The notes: generated by a model from the sequence alone, not told the origin. A DNA stretch of 64,000 nt from Mesocentrotus franciscanus (GCA_037976565.1 CP137675.1:1683323-1747322), one strand, 5' to 3'. Shown: positions 1 to 12,129, counted from the first letter of the stretch. A program made the numbers and translations.

Positions 1-983
1 TTAAATACTTCGTGACATTTAGAAGGAAGAAAGAAAATATGGGAAAGGGTTGGAACAAGCATTTCTTTCGTTCTCGCCATTTAAAGTCATCACTTGGACC
101 TGGATTGTAGTTTAAGCCGAACACGGGAGACTCGTCTATCACTCATAATTTCATACTAAAAGTTCTATACTGACGATCATTATGACTGCCACTTTCCGAT
201 AAAGCCCTATGGATTATGGACGATAACTCGGAACAATTAGTCTAGCGGAAATAATTTTGATATTTTCTTTATTGAAGGTACGCGATTAATTAATCACAGC
301 CCGATGAGCTGGTATGATTGGTAATTACTGAAAATGAGGAGGCTCAGCATCGAGTTTTATTAACTTAAAATGATATTGGACCACGGAAACGGATGATACA
401 TTCAGATTTCGATATTTCATCAATACCAAGTCTAGACAAATCTCGACACAATGAGCTAAAAAAAAAAAACACTCTGTAAAGTGGTATTCTCCGCTGGGCC
501 TCTGTGAGCCATTTTGAAAGATGAGCTATAGTATATGCGCTAGTGTCTTTGCATGCTGCATAAGTCCCTCGGATAGGGTGTGAAACGGGCTGAATGGAGT
601 CTCAGTTGCATGCGTGAGTTAAACTTGATTTCTCAACACTGGCTAAACAAACTATAAAATATAATGAATCTTGATATGGAAGTATTACTTTTCAACCTCA
701 CTTCGTGTTATGGCGACAATGTGACAAGTAAACAACTAGATCGAGGGTTGTGGAAGATGCATGTAGTTGATACTCGTGAAGAAGAAGTTTTCCCAGTTTT
801 GTAGATGTTCTGGGACTCTGCGGGCACAACTTGAATATGTTCAAAACAGTGATAAAAGCGAGATTGATTGTGATGTCCGTTGAACACGAGGCGTCATTTC
901 CCTTACGTAAGGCTGCGTCAGTGACATGCGCCGTCTGACGCACAATGCGAGAGTGACCTCATTGCGATCAAGTTCTGGCGTAT
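1..983. other. Upstream AT-rich sequence without a recognised gene
   Basis: Only short chance reading frames occur. No splice-flanked coding segment, RNA gene or clear repeat was recognised apart from an A-run near 460-470. Confidence 0.5.
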
Positions 984-1312
984 GAGCGTAAAATTGGGCA
1001 TAAAACACGAGTTTCATTTTAACCATGGCCGTAAAGCGAATTCGGAATTTAAAAAAAGTGAACAATGCATCAAATTTACTGGCGCATGTAGGCCTACTAA
1101 TTTATTTCACAGACTTGTTTGGATAGGTTTTGTGCAACGAGCATAAAACATGAGTTTCATTTTTAATTTGGCCATAAAGCGAGTTCAGAATGAAAAGAGT
1201 GAACCATGCGTCAAATTTACTGGCGCGTGCACTAAGATACTTCACAGACTTGTTAACTTCAGTTTTGTGCAACGAGCATAAAGCATGGGTTTCATTTCAA
1301 TCGTGACCGTAA
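984..1312 (+). repeat. Tandem repeat, about 135-142-bp unit, two full copies and a partial third
   Basis: The phrases GCATAAAACAYGAGTTTCAT, GTCAAATTTACTGGCGC, TTCACAGACTTGTT and TTTTGTGCAACGAGCATAAA recur in the same order. Units begin near 996, 1138 and 1273; the third breaks off near 1312. The copies differ by scattered substitutions and small indels, so the array is not recent. No coding potential is apparent. Confidence 0.85.
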
Positions 1313-3470
1313 TGTCTTCCAAAAGCCTCGAGAACCACGAAATTATCTTTCCGGATAAACAAACGGATTTCTCCTTTAGGATCGAATTGCCTATTATTCT
1401 TTTATGATATATTTCAATATTGTTAGATATGTCTCTGAAATGTAGGGTTATGATTGGCTTCGCTCTATATCACTACATAATAATATTAATTTTAAAATGA
1501 ATTAAAAAAATTTAAGAGGCGTAATCCAAGAAAGTATCAATTTCTCCTGGTTTATTTTATAGCATTTTTTTTAGATAATCATGAGAACTGTTCTCGGCCG
1601 ATCGTCGGGCATTTAGAACTCCTGTGAAGACTACCACTTATATAGACACGATCGCAACTACATGTATTTTCGAAAAGTGAACTCAAGTGCAACTTCAATA
1701 TCCTATGTATGTCACATAGAAATCATGTTCGGATTATGTATTATGTCTTTGTCATGTTCCCACATTTCAATATGAGACGCACAAGGCTATTGAAATTGCC
1801 TTAGGTCGATTTTTTGTAAAGCAGTTTCAATCGTGATACATAAGATCGCTACATCTTGCCATTATTTCAGAAGGGAAACTTCTTACTCATAATTTATACA
1901 GGTACTTACCTTATAACGGAAATACTTAACTATATATGAAAGGAAATTAACCATCGGGTCATAGGCTATTGTATCTTGTGGTAAAACTTTTTTTTTTTTA
2001 ACGGTCACACTTATTCTTACCGTAATGATCTATACGGTAGACCTACCATAATTTTTGTTTTAATGAAAGTGATCGAATCATGCATAAATCTGCTTGACAA
2101 GCATAGGGTTTGGAAAGCGGGCAAAATATCGCGTGTGTTTTCTGGATGCTTTCGCGATACGCGATACGAGGAAAATTATGTCTATGTTTTAAAAGTATTG
2201 AAAAATCCACCTATTCGATAGATATTATGTTACCCCCAAGAAAAGTAAAATGGTACCGGTAATAAGAGGCTTGCCGTATGGTATTACCCAGATGGGTTGG
2301 ACATTTATTTCAGATTTTTTCAATGTGATCGTGTTGATATTCTGGCTCTGTCTGAATTTTGATTGTATCAATCATGTACCTTATGTTTTTCTCTCTATTT
2401 GTCTTCTACCTTTTATCATCAGCTCAAGTAACTCCACATATTCTATGTACTTTATGTATCTCATGTGATATTTCCTGTGAGGTTTTACTAGAAAATATGT
2501 GCTAACATAATGTTCACCCAATAACCCCCCTCTCTCTCTCTCTCTCTCTCCGATTGATATTACTTGTATATTGTAGCACATTTATCTTGTCTAAGCCTTT
2601 ATTGCATTGTTCATGTTTTGAATTTACTGTTATTTGTAAGTCTAAAATACATTAATTTTGAACCCAAACTATTTGAATTTGACTTTTAATGTATTGAAAG
2701 AATAATTGTATCATAGTGTAAAGTATTTATACTGAAATATTTTTGTATTAAAAAGAATCGAACATCATTCGAATTATATTGACGAGTTTCTTGCGTGGTT
2801 TGTCCAAGCTTTTTTTTTTTTTGCCTTTCATTAAAGACCTATATGAAAATATTTGTCATTTTATTGGGTGCTTTCTATACGGAAAATAATAATGGAGTGA
2901 TTATGTAAAAATGTTGTGAACAATAACTGCATCTAAGTTATTATTTTTCAACAAGTTCCCGAATTTCGGTAACTTATATAGATGACTTCGAATGATCGAA
3001 GGAAATGATAACGGTCATCTGCTTAAATATAAATGTAAATTTCCTTTCTACAAAAGTTGAAATTTTGTTTACAATTTATCTTTTGAAGAGAAAATTACAT
3101 GTATGTTAAAAGCAAATCGAAAAGGCGAGGTAATGGAAACTAAGGACGAAACGACCCGAAACAAGAAATCAGAAAGCGACAATCATTCGGGGAAGGCAAT
3201 ACAAACAGTCATTATAAACCTTACAGTTTAATGAACAGTATGAATTCAATCTCATTTGATATAGTATGCATGATCTGATGACAGGTATGAGCGATGAATC
3301 ATCGTTTATTATAATCCTGTTCCATTTTTGCAATCTACCTCACTCTTGGAGCGGCAGGTTCAGGATTCTGAGGCCGAGGGGGGGGATGGGCCCGAGGGCA
3401 TGTCCCCCAAAACCTTTGACATGCAGGGTGCCTTTTGTACTTAAAAACTTTCATAAATACATGTATATAC
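1313..3470. other. Unrecognised upstream DNA with one CT microsatellite
   Basis: It is AT-rich. A (CT)n tract lies at about 2527-2551 and T-runs lie near 1989-2000 and 2810-2822. A C/G-rich patch at 3340-3430, with a run of eight Gs, stands out from its surroundings and may be a repeat fragment. No gene is supported. Confidence 0.5.
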
Positions 3471-3474
3471 AAGC

Positions 3475-3758
3475 AAACAGGCAAGAAAGAAAGAAAGATA
3501 TAGTTAGAAATGATGAAAGGTAGATAGATAGAAATATTGATATATAGATAAGATAGACAAAATAAATAAAGACAGAAAGAGAGTGGGAGGGGGAGCAGAG
3601 ACTAAAGAGAGAGAGAGGGCTAGGTGCTATAGAAAGGAAGAGACTCTGAGGCAGATAGTTTAAGATGATAAAATCGAAATAGATAATATACTTTTGTACG
3701 TTACATAAGCATTAAGATATCTCTCTCTCTTTCTTTCTCTCTCTCTCTCTCTCCTCTT

Positions 3759-3802
<44 letters not shown>

Positions 3803-3805
3803 CCT
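3475..3805. repeat. Polypurine block followed by a polypyrimidine (CT)n block
   Basis: 3480-3640 is rich in GAAA, AGAT and GAGA on the + strand. 3720-3800 is almost pure CT with a few extra Ts. Together they form an approximate inverted purine/pyrimidine arrangement. Confidence 0.85.
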
Positions 3806-4168
3806 TATTTCTCCCTCTCTTTACAATACCGCACATTTGCGTGATTTTTTATTTACTCTTCTTTGATCTCTTTCATTCGAGAGCACCCATCTATATGCTT
3901 GGGAGCCAAATTTGTGTTGACCGAAACATTATTTTGAATGGCGCCATCTCCTATACCTTTCTGGGAGTTGCTGAGTTTTCCCTTTTTTGTGTACACTGTA
4001 CGATACAATTTTGCGTGCGGTAGGACTCTGAAAGAAAGAAAGAAAGACTATACAGATAATGAATTAGGCCTTCAAAATGTTTAAGCAAATAATGAAATGA
4101 ATGTTAGGTATCTTAAAGTTCATTCGACATCTTCGGCATCGCGATAAACTTCGAGGGGATGGGGGTTC

Positions 4169-4196
4169 TACTCTCTCTCTCTCTCTCTCTCTCTTT
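4169..4196 (+). repeat. (CT)n microsatellite
   Basis: An uninterrupted CT run of about 12 units ends in a T tract. Confidence 0.9.
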
Positions 4197-4400
4197 TTTC
4201 TTCCGGCATGGCACTGTAATCAAGTTTTTAATTTTCAGTGGAAAAAAAAACAAGAGAAAATTATTCCTACATTTCATTGGTTAGTCCCAAAGTAGAACGA
4301 ATGTTGCGATTTTATAAGCCTGTCAAATCAAATACCCCCAAACTTTGAAATGGGATGGTCAAAGTAAAAAAAAAAAAAATTATTTTGGCCTACTTTATGA

Positions 4401-4460
4401 ATAATAATGATAATAATAATGATAATGATAATGATGATAATTATAAATAAATAAATAGAT
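4401..4460 (+). repeat. (AAT/GAT)n microsatellite
   Basis: Alternating AATAAT and GATAAT units run into a short AAATA repeat. Confidence 0.85.
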
Positions 4461-4791
4461 TATGATAAAACGTCTTCCCAGTAGCCCGAATGTACTGTCA
4501 ACTAGACTGTAAATAGGCATTTAGTAAATTATTTACCCCCCAAAAATAAACAAAGAAGCAATAAAAAGGCGCCTATTTCATGAAATATTGAGAAACATGT
4601 CAAGTCAAATATTAGTAACATCAGGGAGTCTCACCTCCCTGGTAACATACAGAATGCAGAATTCCATGCTTACTAAAATCCTGATCATCAGTCTATCACT
4701 CACCGTTATTTTATTTTTTATTTTTTGTTTTGTTAATCATTCAAACCTTTCCTTTATGACACTTTTTGTCTCGCTGCACCGCGCGAATGGC

Positions 4792-4846
4792 GAGGCCAAT
4801 CGTCAATGGGCGATAATTAATCTTTTGGGAGGATCCTATATATATT
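4792..4846 (+). promoter_or_regulatory. Putative core promoter of the chondroitin synthase gene (CCAAT and TATA)
   Basis: A GGCCAAT box lies at about 4794-4800 and a TATATATATT box at 4837-4846. They are spaced about as expected for a TATA promoter and lie 240-340 bases before the candidate start codons. This predicts transcription starting near 4865-4875. A TGACGTAAG word (4938-4946) resembles a bZIP/CREB site, but it would fall inside the transcript. The motifs are seen directly; promoter activity is inferred. Confidence 0.4.
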
Positions 4847-4979
4847 CAACTCAATCAAATCATTTTCAAGACGCAAGCTGCATGATACCCACCAGTGTAT
4901 GCATGCATGCATGCAACGTATTGTATCGAGAGTTTGGTGACGTAAGCAGGCTAGGCATGCTTCAACACTCTTGGTAAAC

Positions 4980-5024
4980 ATGGCGTTGTGCTTGGAGAGC
5001 TTCGGATATACTCGTTGGAGTTGA
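4980..5024 (+). other. Short upstream ORF in the presumed 5' leader
   Basis: An ATG at 4980 has A at -3 and G at +4, a better context than the ATG at 5084. It opens 14 codons ending in TGA at 5022-5024, before the main start. If transcription begins near the TATA box, this ORF lies in the leader and could lower translation of the synthase. Its peptide has no recognisable identity. Confidence 0.35.
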
Positions 5025-5083
5025 TTACCGTTTTTGAAGTTATGATCATTCATTATCCTTTGGAATATGGTGATATTTAGTAG

Positions 5084-5940
5084 ATGACTTCTAGTAAAGT
5101 GTATGAAAGCAGTCGATTGCATCGGGTAGCTGATAGAGAACGTGGAACTTCGTTGTCAAAGTTGAGCAAAGTTGTTCCGAAAGCCATGGGGTCGAGCAGA
5201 AGTTCGGGGCCCCGTAAGTTGGCCAACTTGCTGGCGAGTTTGGTGATCGGTTTCGCCATGGCTACCTGGCTCCGGATGGTGTGGGTCCCGGCGGGAAAGT
5301 CGTGCAACTCGCAAAACTTTCAAAGAAACGATCCATTTCTCTCGACACCTGAACCGAATCACCCTTCAAAAAACCTGTTGATGGTCGGCGTTATGACGGC
5401 TGCCATTTTCTTAGAGACTCGAGCTGTGGCTGTGAACAGGACTTGGGCGCAGACGATTCCAGGGCAAGTAGCTTTTTTCTCAAGTGGGGCATCCAATGTC
5501 CCGCCAGAATGGAATCTTCCTGTCATAAGTTTACCTGGTGTTACAGATGCTTACCCACCTCAGAAAAAATCATTCATGATGTTGAAATACATGCATGACA
5601 ATTTCATAGACAAATACAGTGGTTTATGAGAGCAGACGACGACGTCTACCTAAGAGGCGATCGCATGGAAACTTTCTTGAGATCGTTGAACAGCAGTCAC
5701 ACTTATTTCATAGGGCAAGCTGGGCGAGGGAAAGTGGAGGAGTTGGGGCTATTGCATTTGGAATATGATGATAATTTCTGCATGGGAGGAACTGGGATGG
5801 TTTTCAGTCGTGCCACCCTCCGGAAAATGATACCTCATGTCAGCTACTGCCTCAAGAATTTGTGGAGCACTCACGAAGATGTCGAAGTCGGACGATGTAT
5901 CAAGAAGTTTGCTGGCATTGATTGTACTTGGTCCTATGAG
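5084..5940 (+). CDS. CHSY1: Chondroitin sulfate synthase, first coding exon, with a one-base frame break
   Basis: This exon encodes the N-terminal part of a chondroitin synthase, a Golgi type II membrane enzyme that polymerises the GlcA/GalNAc backbone of chondroitin sulfate. Numbered from the ATG at 5084, residues about 47-69 form a hydrophobic anchor. A region typical of the family follows, including VGVMTA, TRAVA, RTW, TIPG, YPPQKKSFMMLKYMHD and DKY. The frame then hits TGA at 5627-5629. The next frame continues at once with FMRADDDVY, FLRSLNSS, NFCMGG and HEDVEVGRC and ends in WSYE at the donor GTAAGA (5941). Restoring one base near 5620 gives an open exon with a phase-0 junction. DDD is the expected metal/nucleotide-sugar motif. 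The 5084 ATG follows an in-frame TAG and has weak context. The ATG at 5186 (residue 35, GCCATGG context) gives the short cytosolic tail usual for the family and is the likelier start. The C-terminal synthase half was not found here. CHSY3 or a lineage-specific paralogue is possible. Confidence 0.9.
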
Positions 5941-5949
5941 GTAAGATAG

Positions 5950-6052
5950 AAAATGATGATGATGGTGATGATGGCGGAGGAAGCAGAAAAATATGAATGA
6001 TGATGGAAGAGGAAGAAGAAGATGATATATGATGATGATGATGACATTGATT
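5950..6052 (+). repeat. GAT/GAA-rich simple repeat just after the splice donor
   Basis: Imperfect runs of GATGAT, GGTGAT and GAAGAA fill this stretch, starting about ten bases inside the intron. It is a decayed trinucleotide microsatellite. Confidence 0.8.
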
Positions 6053-6237
6053 TTTTTTTAAAAACTGTTACCTTTCTATTAATTCATTTCAGAAAAGTGT
6101 TAATTAAAAATCTTTTTGGCTAAAATGATATAAACATAAACTTAGTATTAGCAAAATTGCACTGCATCTTGATGTTTGAATAATTAATAGATTGATTTGG
6201 AAAACTAGTCAAGTGTTGGAGCAGAGGAGTTTGATAA

Positions 6238-6850
6238 TTAAAGGGCAATCCAACCTGTGTAATAAGTTTATTTTTATGAAAACAGAAACATATGAGAAAC
6301 AGAATTGCGAAAGTTTGGAATAAATCGGACCAATAATAAGAAAGTTATAAATGTTTGAAATATGAGATCAGTAAGTCTATGCGAATCTCAAATTGACAGT
6401 TTGGTCAGTGGATTTTGACATAGTCGTGGATAACTCCTGGTTGTTGTGTACTTAAATATCATTAATTTATGTTTTTCTGCCATGTGCCTTACATACTTTG
6501 AGCGCTACTCAAAATATATTGTGGATAGCATATTATTATAGGTGCCCTAAAGAGAAAAGACCCCGAGTCATACATCTTTGAAAAATTGATTTTTTTTTTT
6601 TTTTTTTTTTTTGGGGTTGGGTTGGAACAAATGGGAAAGTTGTCTGCCACTACATCACAGAGACATTTCTGACTCAGCCAATTTGGAGAGCCCGACCCAC
6701 TGTACATGTACAGATATAGTGATTACAACTTTCAAAGATTCATAACTTTCTCATTGTCCGATTTCATTCAAACTTTCACCAGTCTACTTCTCTGATTTTT
6801 CTGCTTTCCTCTTGAGTAGTTTGCTATAATGGTTAGATTTCTCTTTAACT
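6238..6850. mobile_element. MITE-like element with long terminal inverted repeats
   Basis: The left end begins TTAAAGGGCAATCCAACC. The right end, read in reverse, begins TTAAAGAGAAATCTAACC. Further in, AAGTTTGGAATAAATCGGAC on the left matches the reverse of the right arm around 6735-6780, so the arms are about 115 bp with gaps. The middle carries a long T run (about 6590-6612). It has no coding capacity and looks like a non-autonomous DNA transposon. A related half-copy lies at 10616-10915. Confidence 0.65.
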
Positions 6851-6873
6851 TTGACAAAGTTGTCTCTGAATCT

Positions 6874-7135
6874 GATTTTGATGATCAGATTACTGAGCTC
6901 AGTTAAATGCTCTGCCAATATAAGAATATTGAAAAACTTGTTACTTAGAAGCACTTTGCCTATTGATTACATATTTTTTCATTTTTTCATCAATAACAAA
7001 TAGGATTTCGATGATCAGATTACTGAGCTCACTTACTGTACATGCTCTACCAATATCTACAAGAATATTGAAAATTGTAACTTGCAAGCACTTTGCCTAT
7101 TGATTACTTATTTGTTTATTTTTTTGTCAATAACA
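6874..7135 (+). repeat. Tandem duplication, 131-bp unit, two copies
   Basis: GATGATCAGATTACTGAGCTC occurs at about 6880 and 7011. It is followed in both copies by GCTCTNCCAATAT, AAGAATATTGAAAA, AAGCACTTTGCCTATTGATTA and a T-rich end. The unit boundaries are therefore about 6874-7004 and 7005-7135. Confidence 0.85.
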
Positions 7136-9720
7136 CATAAGAAAAGTAAAATAAATTGGACAAGTGTGACATTGTTCAAGGAACTTTAAATAAAGTTAAG
7201 TTGGGATTCAAAACTATATCTCTCTGTAATCAGATATTAAAACTAATATTATTTTGACTACACACTCAAATTTATTTACCCTTTAAGACTTTTTGATACA
7301 AGCAATAATACATGTACATGTAGGTTGTGTTTGTAGGAAAAGGTATATACAAAGTGAGTACATGTCGATTAGATTGTTTAATCACAAAGTTATTTTTCAA
7401 AGAATTCTACCTTGTACTAGTCAATCAATGAACCTTATCAACAATGCAGCAGTCATGGCTTTTGAATTGCATCAGTCTGTATGCTTAGAAATGGTTGTCT
7501 TGGTACTCTTCAACTACCATAACCCCTCCCCAACTCACCCAAAGAAAGAGTGATGGAATTAATATGACACATACAAAGTGAATATTTGATACCAACTATC
7601 GAATTCTTAATCTTCATCTGCTGAGAACCAGCAGGGATTTATGTACATGTAAATTCATATAAGTTTTATCTACATGTATTTCCCATAGTATTTAGTTTCC
7701 ACGATAATAAAAATACAAAAGTGTACAAATGTAAGTGTACACCTGTACTTACATTTTTTGTAAAAGCAAACAACTGCAAGAATAACAATAACATACTGTA
7801 GACTCAAAATACAATAAAAATACAAACTCATAGTTAATGCCATCTTGGCTCTCATTCTCTGCAGAAGATTTTGTTATATATTGATGGCAAATATGATAAA
7901 AGATATATCATACATGTTTTGATTCTACATAATCAAATATCAGGCTTTCAAGGTAGACGAAACTGTCCCAAGTAAGTAACACATTGTTCCATTCAGATTG
8001 CTTATCATGTATGTACATGTACATGTAGGCCTGCAAAATATCAAATGCAAGTTTCTAATTTATCTTATCTTTGCTGCGATTGCATAATATTTCCTCTGAC
8101 TACTCACTGTCCAGTTTTATCATGCCAAGCTCACTTACATGTAGTAGTCTTACGAATAAAACCCTTTTTGTAGCTGCTACTGTTTACACAAGACCACAAA
8201 TTATTGTATGCCCTGTTTACTTGTCTGCTGACCAGATACTAAATTCTGGTAAACAAGGTCATCTGAAAGGTATTTTCACTCAACTTGATGGACGAGAGTG
8301 GAGGTTAATATCTAATTATAAATCGTGGCATTCTGCAGGCTTGCATTTTTTATTTTTTTATAATTGTGGACCTGCTTTAAAGTGCCTTTATTTATGACTC
8401 CCAAGAGCAGTATTTGTCTTCAAGTACATGTAACATCTAGTTCTACAATACATTAACCTACATGTACATACGTGCAGTCCTTTTATTGTTTTCTATGACC
8501 AGATACGGTGTACATGTATTTTATTGGACTTGTTTTTACTCAAAGTTTATTTATTTGATAACATTAGGGGCCTTGTTTTCCTACAACCTAATGTTATAAA
8601 TGGGTGTATGAAGTTGGTTGATTTATTGTTAAGGAAATTTGGTTTTCCTGTAACATCTGGTAGTAATAAAAACACTGCTGAATTGATTGTGGACAATGGA
8701 CAGTGCATTCACTTATTTTGCACATTATGTTGTTTTTTCATGGAAATGGAAATGTAAGTGTAGGCTAAGAGAGAGAATTTTGTATTGACTTACAGAAGTT
8801 ACTACTACACACATGTACCGTATGTCTTTAGTGGTTATTAGAATCACAGTATTTGTCTTTTTAAAAGGCAATTTTAAAGTGAAAATAAAATTGGTTGAAT
8901 TTAGTTACAAGTTCTGTCAGAAATTTAGCTTTCTTTTCAAGCCTCGGCTTCTAAAGTATTGTGGAAATATTGAATTTTAGGCCTATAGTTTATATTTGTT
9001 CCTCTTTTATAACATTTGTTGAATAAAATCATAGAATGAAAATAACTAGCTGTACAAATACATAGTACCGGGTATATATAGGCCTATCTAACATTTTAGT
9101 CTAAGATATTGATTTTATACCATGCGCTTGCCTCCTTTATTATTTTGCTGCCCAAAACACTTTTAATTTTTCAAGCCTACTTTGAATCAAAATTGCTACC
9201 GGTACTTGCATGTGGCATCTAAAATGTGGGGGGATACCATCAGTGTACTGTACATGGACCTACACATGCTGGCTACTGTTCATGCATGTATTACTGAATT
9301 ACTACTCACTGAATTATGCTGGTACCTTCAAATAGTTGATACTACCATTAAGTTGTAGACATTTTCTGGAAAAGTGTCAGTCGACCTTTTAATGTCTTTA
9401 AACTACCTGTATATTTAGTCCCCATTATTTTCACGCTTAGTTTGACAGTGTGTTCACCCTGTTATGTAACTGTAAGTGCCATTGTTCCTTTCAAAAGTGG
9501 TGACGGTACCATGAGAACTGTGACCGTCTGGAGTAAATCCTTCAGGAAACCTCTAGAAATGCGCCTTCCTGAGATGAATCTGCTTTTCTAACTTAGTGGT
9601 TAGTGTATATGTACATTGTAGCCTACATTCATTGTACCAAACAAGTAAATGTAGATAGACTTTTTTTTACACATGTTTGCACAGATTTAGTATTGATATC
9701 AGTCCCAACTCAACATGCAG
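7136..9720. other. Unrecognised intronic DNA with scattered TACATGTA words
   Basis: It is AT-rich, with many TACATGTA and ACATGTACATG words (for example 7310, 8020 and 8460). A single family-D-like arm, CTGAGAACCAGCAGGG, lies at 7621-7636. The short open frames show no recognisable protein family. Confidence 0.5.
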
Positions 9721-9723
9721 TGT

Positions 9724-9883
9724 AGTCTAGTCTAGTCTAGTCCAGAGACTCCAGAGTCCAGACTCTAGTATTGACATGCTTGAAATAAATTAGACACTCT
9801 CATACTGTGTTACGCGTGACTGCATGTATTATTCCATAGAATTTGTTTTTACTTGGTGTTAGGGTGTCTATTTTATTTCAAGC
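9724..9883. repeat. AGTCT-rich tract next to a small inverted repeat
   Basis: 9724-9768 repeats AGTCT and continues as its own near-complement (CCAGAGACT, GAGTCCAGACT). Beside it, GCTTGAAATAAATTAGACAC at 9778-9797 faces GGTGTCTATTTTATTTCAAG at 9863-9882. This forms a hairpin of about 20-bp arms around roughly 65 bases, possibly a miniature element. Confidence 0.6.
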
Positions 9884-12120
9884 AATAAGGATCTACAGTA
9901 CATGTATTTTGGACCCAACCCCTGCCCCCTTTTAAACACCCAATTTTTCAATTATTTAGCTCAACTTAACCAAAACTAGACATACTGTACACTGTATACA
10001 ATACAGTAGGTTTCCAAATCCTAATTTTGTCTTGAAGAAAAATAATTGACTCGGAGTTACTGTGTTTACAAAGACGCAGGAAGCGGACCTTCTGTCATGA
10101 TAAAAAACCTGTAGACTTCACAGAAATTATCTTTACACATACTGTATATAAATGTACATCTATACAGAAATGCGTGCTCAGGTTATTGAATAGATTGTTG
10201 TCCTTGAAATCTGTGCATTGGACTTTATGATTGGTTAGTGCTAACACTTGTTTGGGTGCAACCATGAACATGTATATCCTACGGTACTCTTCTTATGCAC
10301 ACCGTGCTCATTATAGTGAATGGTATAAAATCTCTGTTGCCTCTTGTACATGTACACCATGTATGTAACTACAGTATGTCTTTATTGGCAAATATTTAAA
10401 CAAATCACAAGTTGAAATGACGTGACTCACAATAGCTACATGAACATGTACACACATATTCTCATGCAACTTTTCATGTCTTCATAATAAAAGTGTGATT
10501 CTGATTACTTTTTAAAAATTTGATTGACATCAAAGCCAAGCATACACTTTTTTTGTATATTATGCTTTTTTAAAGTCTAGAATAGATTTCAATTTTGTCG
10601 ATTTCCATAGGTTCACATTAAAGGGAAATGCAACCTAATACCTAATTGCTCTAAAAAAAAGCAGAAAAACCACAGAACCCAGACATGTGATAGTTTGAAA
10701 GAAGTTAGACATTAATAGAAGAACTAAAGAAAGACCTAAATTTTGAATGTTGTTAAACTTGTTATCACTACACATATGGGAAATTGGCTTGTTCAATCAT
10801 TAATTAGTATTTCTGTGATGTAGTGCTGGACAACTTGGTGCCAGCACACAAAATGACTAAAATGTCAATTAAAAAATATATATGTTCCTCAGGAGGATCT
10901 TTTCCTTTTGAAGGACCTACAGTGTATATTTACATGAAGCAAGCGAAGAAAAACATAAATTCAAGATGTTTTGGTACATTGTACATGTAGTATACATGGT
11001 ATACCACAAATGGCAGAGTTGACCATGAATAGTCATAAATAATCCTAATACCAAATTGCCAATTTGAAATTCGCATAGATTAAGTGATCTCTTATTTTAA
11101 AATCCCTATCTTATTTTGTTTGTAATGAAGCACAAAGCTATCGAAGCAACACATGTTTCTGTCTGTGGTCTCCATGGCATCATGTACCATTCTTGACACA
11201 TGCTGCAGTGTGTATCTGAGGAAAAGGGAAGTGAAGAGAGAAGCCAGGAAGTCACTCAGAGGGTCTATAGAATAGGCAGAAGAGCTCTGCAATCTAATAC
11301 CACTGTGTGTATACATCAAGATTGATTATGTGTTATTCTGTAATGTATCTTTCATAATGACCGTTTGTGCTGCTGTATGAGTGATCAACAAACCAATGAT
11401 ACTTTGGAAGATTGTGCCTTTCATTAACTCTCTCTCTCTCTCTCTCTCTCGATGTACAATGTATGAATAAAAGTACCATAGAGTTGTATTGAGATGTTTG
11501 AACAAACCTTCAAAAGATGTTGTAGAAAAAATAAGTATATTCATAGTAACAATTTGTAATATTTATGATTGTATATGAGAACGCCTGAAGTGTGCTTCAA
11601 TAATTTGAAATGCTTGAAAAGATTTCAGATTTTCAACTGAAAGGATTATCAATAAGAAAGCAAGATCCTTTTCTTGTATGCATTCATTTGATCATTTGGC
11701 ACATACTGTACATATGTAGATACAGTTAGTTTTTAATGAAATTTTGAATTTCCTTTTATGATATGGTTCACACTTATTTGCATTTCTTGGTTATCTTGCT
11801 GACCATTAGGAGTGACTTTTCATCATAGTCTCAAAGTGTTAGTACTGTACATAAATGTGTTCAGTGTAAGCCAATCTGTGAGCAATATACAGGACTACGT
11901 TTTTCAAACCAGGAGTTGAGAAGCTGTTTCACTGCCCTTTACCGTAGTCCAAATGTATGGTGCAGGTCATTTCTTTGCCAGCTATAAATCCAAGAGCAAT
12001 TACTTAATTACACTTGCAATCACGTGGTTTCGATCATCACTCATGGCCTGTTCAAGTTTGTCTGTTTTGAAATACATGTAAAGCAAGGTTGAAGAACCAC
12101 ACTAGTACCACACTAGTTAT
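9884..12120. other. Unrecognised intronic DNA around the 10.6-kb element
   Basis: Outside the partial element it holds TACATGTA words and a (CT)n tract at about 11407-11450. No gene, splice-flanked coding segment or RNA gene was recognised. Confidence 0.5.
10616..10915 (+). mobile_element. Partial copy of the 6.2-kb MITE-like element
   Basis: It starts TTAAAGGGAAATGCAACCT, like the left end at 6239. It also carries TTCTGTGATGTAGTGCTGGAC, which matches the reverse of the interior near 6640-6665. The opposite end is not recognisable. Confidence 0.5.
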
Positions 12121-12129
12121 TAACATGTA

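Noticed and set aside
5077..5362. Reverse-strand open frames over the synthase exon
   Set aside because: They mirror a conserved forward coding exon and have no recognisable protein of their own.
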